23,269 nt of DNA. Origin: Candidatus Fermentibacterota bacterium (lineage in GTDB: Bacteria; JAFGKV01). The stretch is taken from NCBI GenBank assembly GCA_016928395.1, contig JAFGKV010000167.1:1-23269 (forward strand), read 5' to 3'. This document shows positions 7,890 to 15,959 of this stretch, one piece after another. The translations under genes and the position numbers were made by a program. The first letter of the stretch is position 1. Each line of letters begins with the position of its first letter. Below the pieces are notes generated by a model. It made no database searches and was not told where the DNA came from. It saw nothing but the letters and a program-made list of their open reading frames with translations.

Positions 7890-7977
7890 CCCGTTCCCTA
7901 CGCTGGCATTACCCAGATCAGGTTCGTGGGGTATTCTCTCAGGTCGTAGCGGTTGCCCGACCACCCCCAGGGACCAT
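7890..7977 (-). ncRNA. TPP riboswitch aptamer (THI element)
   Basis: The minus strand shows the conserved thi-box elements in correct order and spacing: a 5' P1 strand TCCCT followed by GGGGGTG, then CTGAGA (7937-7942), ATACCCC, GAACCTGATCTGGGTAATGC and CAGCGTAGGGAA. The CCCT and AGGG ends pair to form P1. The aptamer binds thiamin pyrophosphate in the mRNA leader. It ends about 68 nt before the receptor start codon, so the receptor and any co-transcribed genes belong to the thiamin regulon. Confidence 0.96.
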
Positions 7978-7998
7978 GCGGATGTGAGTGTAAGCCAC

Positions 7999-8027
7999 TA
8001 AATTGGGGGCTTTCCCAGAAAGATCAA
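7999..8027 (-). promoter_or_regulatory. Possible promoter of the riboswitch-receptor transcript
   Basis: On the minus strand TTGATC (8022-8027) and AATTTA (7999-8004) are 17 nt apart, placing a start about 15 nt before the aptamer. The -10 match is only moderate. It lies in the 165-bp gap shared with the divergent mtaB gene. Confidence 0.35.
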
Positions 8028-8165
8028 GAAGGGAGTGTGGGAGGAGGGCTGTAGGGAGGGATGGGGGGTCGTTGCGATGGTCCATGAACCGCACACCGTG
8101 GACTGCTCGTGGAGCCACGCCGGCCTGAATCCTGAACCCTGATCATCTCACGGAGTGAGCCAACT

Positions 8166-9500
8166 GTGAACCACGAACCGTTAGCCGTAGATCGCTCGCA
8201 CGGCGAGCCCACACGCGTGGCTCTCACCACGCTGGGATGCAAGCTGAACTTCGTGGAGATGGAGGAGATGGCGGAGGGCTTCGCCCGAGGGGGATGCTGC
8301 ATCGTCCCGTTCGGAGAATCCGCTGATCTCACCATCGTACACACCTGCACGGTGACGAGCCGCAGCGACTTCAAGAGCCGTCACCTCATAAGCCGGGCCC
8401 GGCAGTTCAGCCCCGGAGGGCAAATCGTCGTCACGGGCTGCTACGCTGAACTGGATGGGGATACCCTCCGGGGTTTGCCTGGCGTGACCAAAGTCATCCC
8501 ACGGGCGCGGCTGCATGCCCTTCCCCAGGTGCTCACGGAGGCGCCCGACAATCCAGATGATCTGTCGGATTCCGACCCCTGGATCGTGCGCCGAAAAACC
8601 AGGTTGAGCCGCGCCTTCCTGAAGATACAAACGGGCTGCAATCAGCGCTGCACATTCTGTCGCGTATGGCAGGCCCGGGGGCCGGCTGTCAGTGTCCCCG
8701 CTACAAGGGTAATGGAGCAGGCAGGGGTGTTTCTCGCCCAGGGCTTCGAGGAACTGGTGCTGACGGGGGTGGACATGGGAAGCTGGGGGATCGACCGGGG
8801 CCTGGGCCGCAGCTTCTGTACCCTGCTAGAGAAGATCCTCGCACTGCCCGGTCACTTCAGGGTTCGTCTCAGCTCCCTCTATCCTGTGGATGTCGACGAG
8901 AGGCTTCTCGATCTCGTCACAACACACCCAAAGCTATGCCGCCATCTTCACCTTCCGGTGCAAAGCGCCAGTCCCGCGGTCTTGCGTCGCATGGGCCGTC
9001 ACGTGGAACCGGCACGCCTGTGCGAGTTAACCTGGCGGCTGCGCGAGGCGTCGGGTCAATTCGGCATCGGTGCCGATATCATCGCGGGATTCCCTGGCGA
9101 GACCGGGGAGGATTTCGCCGAAACCTGTCGCTTCGTGGAGAACTCGGCCCTTACCTACCTCCACGTATTTCCATTCTCCACCCGGCCGGGCACAGCGGCG
9201 GCGGGGTTTGACGGCCAGCACTCCCCAGAGACAATCAAGGAGCGGGCCAAGCTCCTGCGAGATCTGGGTGCGAAGCGCCGCGCCGAGTACCGTGCGGCTC
9301 ACCCCGGCGGAGAGGTGGAAGTGCTCATCGAACGTCGCCGCGACCGTGCGACCGGGCTGCTGACAGGCTTCACCACCGACTACCTCCGGGTATACGCCCA
9401 GGGCCCCGATGCGTGGGGGGGACGGCTGGTGTCGCTCCGGCTTGCCCGATCCCTGGGAGTGGAGGATTCCGTAGAGACACAGGACGTGGGCGCGCCGTAG
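8166..9500 (+). CDS. mtaB: tRNA t6A37 methylthiotransferase MtaB
   Basis: A radical SAM methylthiotransferase that converts N6-threonylcarbamoyl-adenosine at tRNA position 37 to its 2-methylthio form. The N-terminal UPF0004 domain holds three cluster cysteines: Cys25 in TLGCKLN, Cys61 in HTCTVT and Cys92 in TGCYAE. The radical SAM cluster is in CNQRCTFC (Cys158, 162, 165), followed by the QARG motif. Further family marks are LTGVDMGSWG, LHLPVQSAS, RRMGRH and GADIIAGFPGET, with a TRAM-like C-terminal stretch from about 370. The TLGCK and CNQ-x-C-x-F-C forms fit MtaB better than MiaB or RimO. GTG at 8166 has GGAG about 11 nt upstream; a GTG at 8217 would start closer to the conserved region and is a realistic alternative. 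It diverges from the thiamin cluster and shows no functional link to the proteases downstream. Confidence 0.92.
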   Translation: MNHEPLAVDRSHGEPTRVALTTLGCKLNFVEMEEMAEGFARGGCCIVPFGESADLTIVHTCTVTSRSDFKSRHLISRARQFSPGGQIVVTGCYAELDGDTLRGLPGVTKVIPRARLHALPQVLTEAPDNPDDLSDSDPWIVRRKTRLSRAFLKIQTGCNQRCTFCRVWQARGPAVSVPATRVMEQAGVFLAQGFEELVLTGVDMGSWGIDRGLGRSFCTLLEKILALPGHFRVRLSSLYPVDVDERLLDLVTTHPKLCRHLHLPVQSASPAVLRRMGRHVEPARLCELTWRLREASGQFGIGADIIAGFPGETGEDFAETCRFVENSALTYLHVFPFSTRPGTAAAGFDGQHSPETIKERAKLLRDLGAKRRAEYRAAHPGGEVEVLIERRRDRATGLLTGFTTDYLRVYAQGPDAWGGRLVSLRLARSLGVEDSVETQDVGAP

Positions 9501-9584
9501 CCGTTGACATGCCATCCCGCATCGGTTCATTGTCCACGAAGAGCCATGCAGTAGTCCTTTCACCCTGGCCACAAGGAGGTCCTG

Positions 9585-12035
9585 ATGCGCTGGCGATTGT
9601 TCTTCGTGTGCCTTGTCCTCCCCATGTGCGTGACTTCCGCGGTTTCCGCGCCGCTCTCCGCCGAGGCCATGCGGAAACTGGATCCACGGCTGGTGCTTCT
9701 GGCCCACGACCCTGTAGGCCAGACGCCCCTGCTCGGTTCGAGCATCGCCATCCATGGCACGGGAGCCCACGATGTCGTAGTGCCGCTAGTGGTGAAGACG
9801 AATGCATCCAGGGCTGCCCTGGAATCGGTGGGAGCCGCGGTGGGAACGCGCCTCGGTGATATCGTCACGCTGCGTCTGAGCCTTGATCGTCTGGAGGATC
9901 TGGCGCTTCTTCCCCAGGTGGAGGCGGTGGAGGCCTCGTATTGGCTCGACAATGCCCTGGATGTGAGCACCGTTGAGTGCGGCGGCGCCGCCGTGCACGG
10001 CGGTTCGCCTCCTTACACGGGTGCCGGCGTCATCGTCGGCCTTCTCGACAGCGGCATCGATCCGGTCCACGACGACTTCGAGGTTGCGCCGAACAACAGT
10101 CGGGTGCTCTCTATCTGGGATCAGTACGGAAGTGGGTCTCCTCCCTCGGGCTACACCTATGGCACCGAGTGGACCAAAGCCCAGATCGATGCCGGTGCAT
10201 GCACGATGACCGATCCAGGAGCCCACGGCTCGCACTGCGCGGGTATCGCCGCCGGTGACGGCAGCTCATCTGCCTCGGGCTATGTCGGCATGGCGCCCGA
10301 TGCCAACATCATCATGGTTGCCAATCGAAGTGACGACATGTTCAACTACGGCGGCCGCGAAGGGTGGACGGCAACCACGGCCTACTCCCTCGACGGTTTG
10401 AACTACCTGCATGGCAAGGCAACCAGCCTGGCCATGCCCCTGGTGGTAAGCTGGAGTCAGAGCGTGACCATGGGCCCCCATGATGGGACGACCCTCTTCG
10501 AGCAGGGCGTTGACAACTTCGTCTCGGCCACGGACGTGGCGGTCGTGGTTGCCGCCGGCAACTGGCAGACCTCCAACCTTCACGGCAGCGGAACCGTCGG
10601 CGTCGGCACTCCCGTGACCGTATCCTTCAACGTGTCCTCAGCCAACGCCTCGCTCCCCTTCGAGATCTGGTATGCGCTGGGCGATCAATTCACCTTCGAA
10701 GTGCTTCCCCCAGGCGAGGCCGCGTGGTATGGGCCCTACGGGCCGACCACCGGCGGGTGGGTCACTCCCACCAATGCCCACGGCGATCAGATGTGGATCT
10801 GGGGCAATCCCGATCACTCGGTCTCCCACACGGGCTACTTCCAGATTTATGTCCAGAACTCGAGTCTCGGCGTGCAGCAAGGAGCGTGGCAGTTCCGCCT
10901 GGCCGCGGCCAATGCCCTGCCCCAGGGAGGCTTCTTCGATGTCTGGTTTGAGCGCAATCGCCCGGTGGCCCTCACAAGCCACATAGACCTTTCGAACAAC
11001 ATCGGCATGCCGGGCACGGCCCAGAACGTGATCACCGTGGGTTCCTACTGCACCAAAGACCCGTGGCAAAGCATCAATGGAAACTGGTATTCCTACGGTG
11101 AGACGCCCGGCCAGATCTCCGGCTTCAGCAGCAACGGCCCCACGGCCGACGGACGCCAGAAGCCCGAGCTTTCGGCCCCGGGCGGCGTGATCGCCTCGGT
11201 ACTGTCCTCCGGCGCGGCGGGGTCGTACAACCCCGTGTTCATCGCCACCGACGGCGTGCATGTCCACATGCAGGGAACCAGTATGTCCACCCCCCATGTA
11301 GCCGGGGCCGCGGCCCTCCTCCTGGAGAGCAACCCCGCGCTGACCGCAGCCCAAATCAAGATATTGCTTACCACCACCGCCCGCGATGCCGGTGCAGCGG
11401 GCTGGGATCCCGCCTACGGGTGGGGAAAGCTCGATGCCGCGGCCGCCATGGCTGCCGTGCCCGTGGAGCTGGCGAGCTTCTCTGGCGAGGGTGCGCCGGG
11501 GGCCGCCGTCCTGCGCTGGTCCACGGCATCCGAATCCGAGAATCTCGGATTCTACCTCCTCAGGGCTGTGTCCGCAGATGATGTCTTTGTGAGGGTGAAC
11601 AGCGAGCTCATCCCCGGGGCCGGGACAACCCAGAGCCCACGGGAGTACTCGTATCGAGATGAGCCGCTGGCCTCGGCGCGCTACTACTACACACTCGTCG
11701 ATGTGGCGTCTGACGGCAGAACCACGACCCACGGCCCCATCCAGGTCGACGTAATGCAGGCCCTGCCGGCTGCGCTGTCGGTTGCCGTGGAGCACGGCGA
11801 CCCCGTGATCTTCCGGATTGCCGTCATGAGACGAGAGCCGCTGCGGCTGGCAATGTACGACCTTGCTGGACATCAGGTTTTCGTGAGAGACATGGGTGAA
11901 CTCGATCCCGGAAGTCATGTACTCTCGTGGGATGGGTGTCGCGATGAGGGCAGCCCGGTATCCTCCGGGACCTACTTCTATCGGGTGTCCTCGGGTTCGG
12001 ATGCCGCCTCGGGCAAGGCCGTCTTCTTGAGGTAG
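9585..12035 (+). CDS. Secreted subtilisin-like S8 protease with FlgD-like C-terminal domain
   Basis: An exported endopeptidase of 816 residues. It has a signal peptide (1-22, ending VSAPL), then an inhibitor-like propeptide region to about 125 and the S8 catalytic domain. The triad is Asp155 (LLDSGID), His214 (AHGSHCAG) and Ser566 (GTSMSTPHVAG), with the oxyanion Asn326 in VVAAGN. About 130 residues of beta-rich sequence are inserted between Asn326 and the LTSHIDLSNNIGMPG segment, and account for the wide Asn-Ser spacing. After residue 626 comes an ELASFSGE.. RWSTASESENLGFYLLRA module common in secreted proteins of FCB-type lineages. A FlgD-like Ig domain follows from about 730, ending SGTYFYRVSSG...KAVFLR, which resembles type IX sorting domains. 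AAGGAGGT four to five bases before the ATG fixes the start. Surface attachment or type IX secretion is inference. Confidence 0.93.
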   Translation: MRWRLFFVCLVLPMCVTSAVSAPLSAEAMRKLDPRLVLLAHDPVGQTPLLGSSIAIHGTGAHDVVVPLVVKTNASRAALESVGAAVGTRLGDIVTLRLSLDRLEDLALLPQVEAVEASYWLDNALDVSTVECGGAAVHGGSPPYTGAGVIVGLLDSGIDPVHDDFEVAPNNSRVLSIWDQYGSGSPPSGYTYGTEWTKAQIDAGACTMTDPGAHGSHCAGIAAGDGSSSASGYVGMAPDANIIMVANRSDDMFNYGGREGWTATTAYSLDGLNYLHGKATSLAMPLVVSWSQSVTMGPHDGTTLFEQGVDNFVSATDVAVVVAAGNWQTSNLHGSGTVGVGTPVTVSFNVSSANASLPFEIWYALGDQFTFEVLPPGEAAWYGPYGPTTGGWVTPTNAHGDQMWIWGNPDHSVSHTGYFQIYVQNSSLGVQQGAWQFRLAAANALPQGGFFDVWFERNRPVALTSHIDLSNNIGMPGTAQNVITVGSYCTKDPWQSINGNWYSYGETPGQISGFSSNGPTADGRQKPELSAPGGVIASVLSSGAAGSYNPVFIATDGVHVHMQGTSMSTPHVAGAAALLLESNPALTAAQIKILLTTTARDAGAAGWDPAYGWGKLDAAAAMAAVPVELASFSGEGAPGAAVLRWSTASESENLGFYLLRAVSADDVFVRVNSELIPGAGTTQSPREYSYRDEPLASARYYYTLVDVASDGRTTTHGPIQVDVMQALPAALSVAVEHGDPVIFRIAVMRREPLRLAMYDLAGHQVFVRDMGELDPGSHVLSWDGCRDEGSPVSSGTYFYRVSSGSDAASGKAVFLR

Positions 12036-12049
12036 GCCATCCGACGTAC

Positions 12050-12077
12050 CCCCGGCGTGGGGTTCACGCACCCGGGG
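12050..12077 (+). terminator. First hairpin downstream of the S8 protease
   Basis: Fifteen bases after the stop, CCCCGG (12050-12055) pairs with CCGGGG (12072-12077). The stem is continued by CGTG/CACG with a 3-nt bulge. There is no U-run. It may act with the second hairpin as a transcript-end or mRNA-stabilising structure. Confidence 0.4.
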
Positions 12078-12094
12078 CGCGCCGGTTTCGCAGT

Positions 12095-12124
12095 GTCCGG
12101 AGGGGTTGCACAATCCCTCCGGAC
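12095..12124 (+). terminator. Perfect 10-bp hairpin between the two proteases
   Basis: GTCCGGAGGG (12095-12104) is perfectly complementary to CCCTCCGGAC (12115-12124), and the inner bases TTG/CAA extend the stem. A run of T is missing, so this is a hairpin-only terminator or a 3'-end stabiliser for the upstream protease mRNA. It isolates the second protease, which probably has its own promoter. Confidence 0.55.
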
Positions 12125-12275
12125 GACCGCCTCCAACCCCCGCCATCCCGGCATCGCCCACCCGAACCCACGCTTGACATCCTGTGACACAGTTCGTTTC
12201 GTGTAAACTCATCAGGCTGTGTCCGGCCCAGAAGGGCCGGTCTCGGTCTTTCACCTTCAGAGGCACGGAGGCATC

Positions 12276-14657
12276 ATGACCCTTGTCGGTTGTATCCTCA
12301 TCTCCCTTGCGGCGGTCTCCTCCTCGGCGTCCCCGCCCCTGGAGATTCTGTTGCGGACCCATCAGTTCGATCCGCTCATCACCGAGCCGCAGATCGAGCT
12401 CCCCCTGCGAGGCGATGAGCCGGCTCCCGGAGGCCTCGGGTACTACCTCGTCCAACTGGATGGGCCGGTGGCCGATGATCACAAGGCCACGCTGACAGCA
12501 CGCGGGATCGAGATTCTGCACTATGTCCCCGACTACGCCTTTCTCGTGCGCATGACGCCCGAGGCGGCCTCCGCTGCTCGGGCGCTCCGCACTGTGCGGT
12601 GGGTGGGGCTGTATCACCCTGCCTACAAGTTGGATCCGGCCATCGGCGCCCATGAGTTCAACCACCCGGATCGCATCGCGGATCCCTGGCTGTGGCTGAT
12701 CGTTCGCGTGTACGATCATGTGGACGCCGACGCCGCAGCCGCCGCTCTGCAGGCGTTGGGCGGGGAGATCCAGGATGTCGTGCGCTGGGTAAACAAGCGC
12801 GTGCTGCTGCGCATGCCACCGGAGAAACTGCCGGACATCGCTCGGATTCCCGAGGTCTTGTTCGTGATGGAGCAAGGCGAATACTTCCTCCACAACAACA
12901 CCACGCGGTGGGTGGTGCAGTCAAACCAGAGTGGCACTACCAGCGTGTGGAGCCATGGCCTCCACGGCGAGAACCAGCTCATCGCCGAGATGGATTCCGG
13001 GGTTGACTATCAGAGTTGCTTCTTCCGTGATCCCGATGGCAATCCCATAGGGGCCTCCCATCGCAAGATCCAGAGCTACACAGCCTATGGTGGAGGCGTC
13101 GCCTATGACGGCTGCGATAACGGCCACGGGAGCCATGTTGCGGGCACCCTGCTGGGAAATGACATCACCGGCGGCAATAGCGCGTACAACGGCATTGCCT
13201 ACAACTCCCGCCTTGTGTTTCAGGACGTAGGTGCTGACGATTCGTGGGCCTGCACGACGGGATCCATCGCGGTGCCGTCGGAGCTCACCACCGCCTATAC
13301 CGATGCCTACGCCACCGGGGCCCGGATTCACACCAATAGCTGGGGCGGCCAGGACAACCAGTACATCGACTTCTGCGAGGATATTGATTCCTTCATGTGG
13401 TCCAACCCCGACTTCCTGATCCTCTTCGCCATGGGCAATGCCGGGCCCGATGCCGGCTCCATCGGCTATCCCGCTACGGCGAAGAACTGCGCGAGCGTCG
13501 GCGGTACCCAGCAGGCGGCGACACAGGACAACATGTATTCCTCCAGCAGCCGCGGCCCCTGCTACGATGATCGGCGCAAACCCGACGTCTGCGCCCCTGC
13601 CTGCGGCGTCAATGGGTCTTCACCCCACATCTGGTCGTGTGACAACAGCCCGTCGTCGAGCCAGACCTGCGCGATAGTGGGAGACATCTGGCAGGGCACC
13701 AGCATGGCGACGCCCGCCGTAGCGGGCTGCGCCGCGTTGATTCGCCAGTACTTCATGGAGGGCTTCTACCCCGGGGGCTCGCCGTCTCCCGGCAGCGCCT
13801 TCACGCCGTCTGCAGCACTGATAAAGGCGACGCTGGTGGCCAGCGGCCAGCGAATGACCCAGTCGGGGCTCTCCTACCCTGACAACAACCAGGGCTGGGG
13901 TCGCGTCTTGCTGGAGAATGCCCTCTTCTTCAGCGGAGACGATATCGGGCTCGACGTGGTCGACAATACTGCGGGGCTCTCCACCGGCAGCACCTACACC
14001 CGCCAGGTGCCTATCGGCGCCGGGCAGCCGGTACGGTTCGCTCTGGTGTGGACCGATCCGGCCGGAGCGCCTCCGGCCAATCCCGCGTTGGTGAACAATC
14101 TAAACCTCACGGTCACCGATCCCGTGGGGAGTGTCTATTTGGGTAATGTGTTCAGCGACAATCAGAGCACGACCGGCGGCAGCGCCGATGCCCTGAACAA
14201 TGTCGAGGTGGTCCATCGCGACAGCCCGAGCGCCGGCCAGTGGACCATCCAGGTCACGGGCGCCAATGTGCCGACGGGGCCGCAGCCATTCGCGTTGGTG
14301 ATCACAGGTGACTTGGAAACCACCCCACCTGACACTGAACCACCCGGATGCGTCGGAGACCTGTCGGCTGAACCTGGGGTGACGGGCGGCATCTGGCTTA
14401 CCTGGAGCAATCCGGGTGACAATGTGGGCGTGACGAAGTATGACATCTACCGTTCGTTGGTCGCACAATTCCTGCCAGTACTCGGCGGCGAACTGCACAG
14501 TCTGATGGGCAATCCGCCGGCATCCGAGTGGACAGATCCTGATGCCGGCGCCACGCCTGGGGAGCAGTACTTCTATCGTATCATCGCCGCCGATGAGGCC
14601 GGGAATCGCTCCGAGCCGTCCAACACTGCGGGCGATTCTGTGTATGAACTGCCATAG
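12276..14657 (+). CDS. Secreted S8 protease, KP-43-like, with C-terminal FN3-like domain
   Basis: A second exported subtilase of 793 residues, not a recent copy of its neighbour. It has a signal peptide (MTLVGCILISLAAVSSSAS), then a long pro-region (to about 215) with two stretches resembling the inhibitor fold (YYLVQLDGPV..ARGIEILHYVPDYAFLVRM, and a similar unit near 150-200). The catalytic domain has Asp240 (AEMDSGVDY), His284 (NGHGSHVAGT), Asn388 (AMGNAGPD) and Ser476 (QGTSMATPAVAG). A beta-jelly-roll of the kind found in KP-43 and proprotein convertases follows (VRFALVWTDPAG, LVNNLNLTVTDPVG). Last is an FN3-like domain from about 690 (PPGCVGDLSAEPG, KYDIYRS, YFYRIIAADEAGNRS). No sorting domain is present. 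ATG 12276 has GGAGG five bases upstream; a GTG at 12219 in the same frame would spoil the signal peptide. Cys-rich segments suggest disulfides, fitting export. Confidence 0.93.
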   Translation: MTLVGCILISLAAVSSSASPPLEILLRTHQFDPLITEPQIELPLRGDEPAPGGLGYYLVQLDGPVADDHKATLTARGIEILHYVPDYAFLVRMTPEAASAARALRTVRWVGLYHPAYKLDPAIGAHEFNHPDRIADPWLWLIVRVYDHVDADAAAAALQALGGEIQDVVRWVNKRVLLRMPPEKLPDIARIPEVLFVMEQGEYFLHNNTTRWVVQSNQSGTTSVWSHGLHGENQLIAEMDSGVDYQSCFFRDPDGNPIGASHRKIQSYTAYGGGVAYDGCDNGHGSHVAGTLLGNDITGGNSAYNGIAYNSRLVFQDVGADDSWACTTGSIAVPSELTTAYTDAYATGARIHTNSWGGQDNQYIDFCEDIDSFMWSNPDFLILFAMGNAGPDAGSIGYPATAKNCASVGGTQQAATQDNMYSSSSRGPCYDDRRKPDVCAPACGVNGSSPHIWSCDNSPSSSQTCAIVGDIWQGTSMATPAVAGCAALIRQYFMEGFYPGGSPSPGSAFTPSAALIKATLVASGQRMTQSGLSYPDNNQGWGRVLLENALFFSGDDIGLDVVDNTAGLSTGSTYTRQVPIGAGQPVRFALVWTDPAGAPPANPALVNNLNLTVTDPVGSVYLGNVFSDNQSTTGGSADALNNVEVVHRDSPSAGQWTIQVTGANVPTGPQPFALVITGDLETTPPDTEPPGCVGDLSAEPGVTGGIWLTWSNPGDNVGVTKYDIYRSLVAQFLPVLGGELHSLMGNPPASEWTDPDAGATPGEQYFYRIIAADEAGNRSEPSNTAGDSVYELP

Positions 14658-14930
14658 GCACAACGTGAGGAAGGAGCCAGCGCGACACTACTCGCGGTGG
14701 GACGACCGCAGCACCACCGGCGGGCAGGATTCCTCCGGTCACTCTGTCTGCCGCGCGGGGACCGACTCCTCCGTCGCGACCCAGCGGGTGATCTCGGACC
14801 GATAGACCCGCGCGGAAGAAGGAGCGGGCGGGGCAGCGCCGCGGGAGCGCCCCCTCACCCCGGGCAGTGCTGGAGTGTGGCCCTCTCCCGGCGGCCTTTC
14901 GCACGGTCATCCCGAGCCCATGCCCCGCGC
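14658..14930. other. 273-bp non-coding stretch after the second protease
   Basis: GC-rich sequence with open frames on the minus strand that lack ribosome sites and family motifs. I see no gene here. It is probably a long 3' untranslated region leading to the hairpin at 14934. Confidence 0.5.
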
Positions 14931-14933
14931 ATG

Positions 14934-14970
14934 GGGAGCTATTCTAACCTTAGAATAGCTCCCATTTCTT
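14934..14970 (+). terminator. Strong terminator between convergent transcripts
   Basis: GGGAGCTATTCTAA (14934-14947) and its perfect complement TTAGAATAGCTCCC (14950-14963) form a 14-bp stem around a 2-nt CC centre, with an additional CAT/ATG extension past a bulged G. On the plus strand it is followed by ATTTCTT, a usable U-tract. It would end the protease transcript, and because the stem is symmetric it may also stop the minus-strand operon that ends 72 nt away. Confidence 0.75.
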
Positions 14971-15035
14971 GTTCGGAGAGACATTCTGACCATGAACCAG
15001 ACCGATCAGCCGCGCGGGGACGGCCCGAGGCGCGC

Positions 15036-15959
15036 CTACGAGATGGGAGGCGCTGTCGCCATTCCGTATACGGTGCCGAAGCGGTTGAACAGATCGAAAA
15101 GACGTCGAGACAAATGAAGCGACCCAACGCGCAGCGTCAGACGGAGCGCAGCACCAAGTGCAAAGCCAGCCAGGAAGGTTCCCCCGGCCACGGCCGCACG
15201 ACCCAGGCGGCAGCCGATGTGCCGGCCATGGAGCCACCGGTGGCGGGTGATGCCGGGGAAATGCCGCGTCACCTCGGGCGGGTAGAACGCCAGAACCTGA
15301 GGGATGGCGCGCCCATGGCGGACCTGGCGTCTCCAGACACCACGCAGGGTCTCCGGGTGGATATGGGTCACCACCATGTCCTCGCGCAGGGCAAGCCTGC
15401 CCCCCGCCTGCACCACGGCGATGCCGAACAGATCATCCGAGAAGTCATCCAGTCGCGCATCGAATCCTTTGACGCGTTCAAACATTGCGCGGGTCACCGC
15501 GGCATTGCGCGTATCGAAGACCGGGCGCGGAGGAATGGCTCCGGCGCGACCCCGCAGGTTGGCCTCATACCGTTGCTGGATGAGCCCCGCGATGAGGCCG
15601 CCCGATGCGCCGAGGCTGAGCCCACACGCGGCATCGTATCTCCCCATGGCCTGCTCCACCGCCGTGGCCCACCCGGGATCCAGCACGCAGTCGGCATCGG
15701 TGAAGGCCAGGATATCCCCCCTGGCCGCGGCAGCGCCGCAGTTGCGTGCCGCATACGGCCCTGGCTGTGACTCACTGAGCACCGTTGCGCCCAGTTCCCT
15801 CGCGACCGACGAGCTGTCATCCGTCGACCCGTTGTCGACAACGAGCAACTCCAGCTTCTGTGCAGAATAGTCCATCCCTCGGATGCTGGCCACGCACCCG
15901 GGCAGGAGATGGGCCGCGTTTCGGACAGGTATGATGAGCGAAATCGAAGGCGAACTCAA
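15036..15959 (-). CDS. Family 2 glycosyltransferase
   Basis: A GT-A fold, inverting glycosyltransferase that moves a sugar from a nucleotide donor to an unknown acceptor. The N-terminal domain has ISLIIPVRNAAHLL, the nucleotide-binding LLVVDNGSTDD at about 39-48 and the metal-binding TDADC with Asp88/Asp90. A later FSDDLFG and a C-terminal hydrophobic hairpin (AGGTFLAGFALGAALRLTL) suggest peripheral membrane association. I choose TTG at 15959, whose bases overlap the upstream stop as TTGA. The resulting N-terminus (MSSPSISLIIPVRN) is typical of the family, and the longer ATG frame from 16037 merely re-reads the preceding gene. It is the last gene of the sigma-factor operon, an unusual place for a glycosyltransferase, and may modify the exported or cell-surface partners encoded upstream. 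Confidence 0.88.
   Translation of the reverse strand: MSSPSISLIIPVRNAAHLLPGCVASIRGMDYSAQKLELLVVDNGSTDDSSSVARELGATVLSESQPGPYAARNCGAAAARGDILAFTDADCVLDPGWATAVEQAMGRYDAACGLSLGASGGLIAGLIQQRYEANLRGRAGAIPPRPVFDTRNAAVTRAMFERVKGFDARLDDFSDDLFGIAVVQAGGRLALREDMVVTHIHPETLRGVWRRQVRHGRAIPQVLAFYPPEVTRHFPGITRHRWLHGRHIGCRLGRAAVAGGTFLAGFALGAALRLTLRVGSLHLSRRLFDLFNRFGTVYGMATAPPIS

Noticed and set aside
10638-12893. A 751-codon minus-strand open frame opposite the proteases
   Set aside because: It is antisense to two genes with intact catalytic motifs, is His/Gly/Arg-rich without any domain, and arises from GC-rich codon structure.
14581-14910. Minus-strand 109-codon frame after the second protease
   Set aside because: It overlaps the protease end, is Arg-rich and has no ribosome site or recognisable domain.
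14993-15118. Plus-strand 41-codon frame beginning MNQTDQPRGD
   Set aside because: It overlaps the end of the glycosyltransferase on the other strand, has a weak ribosome site and is Arg-rich without motifs.
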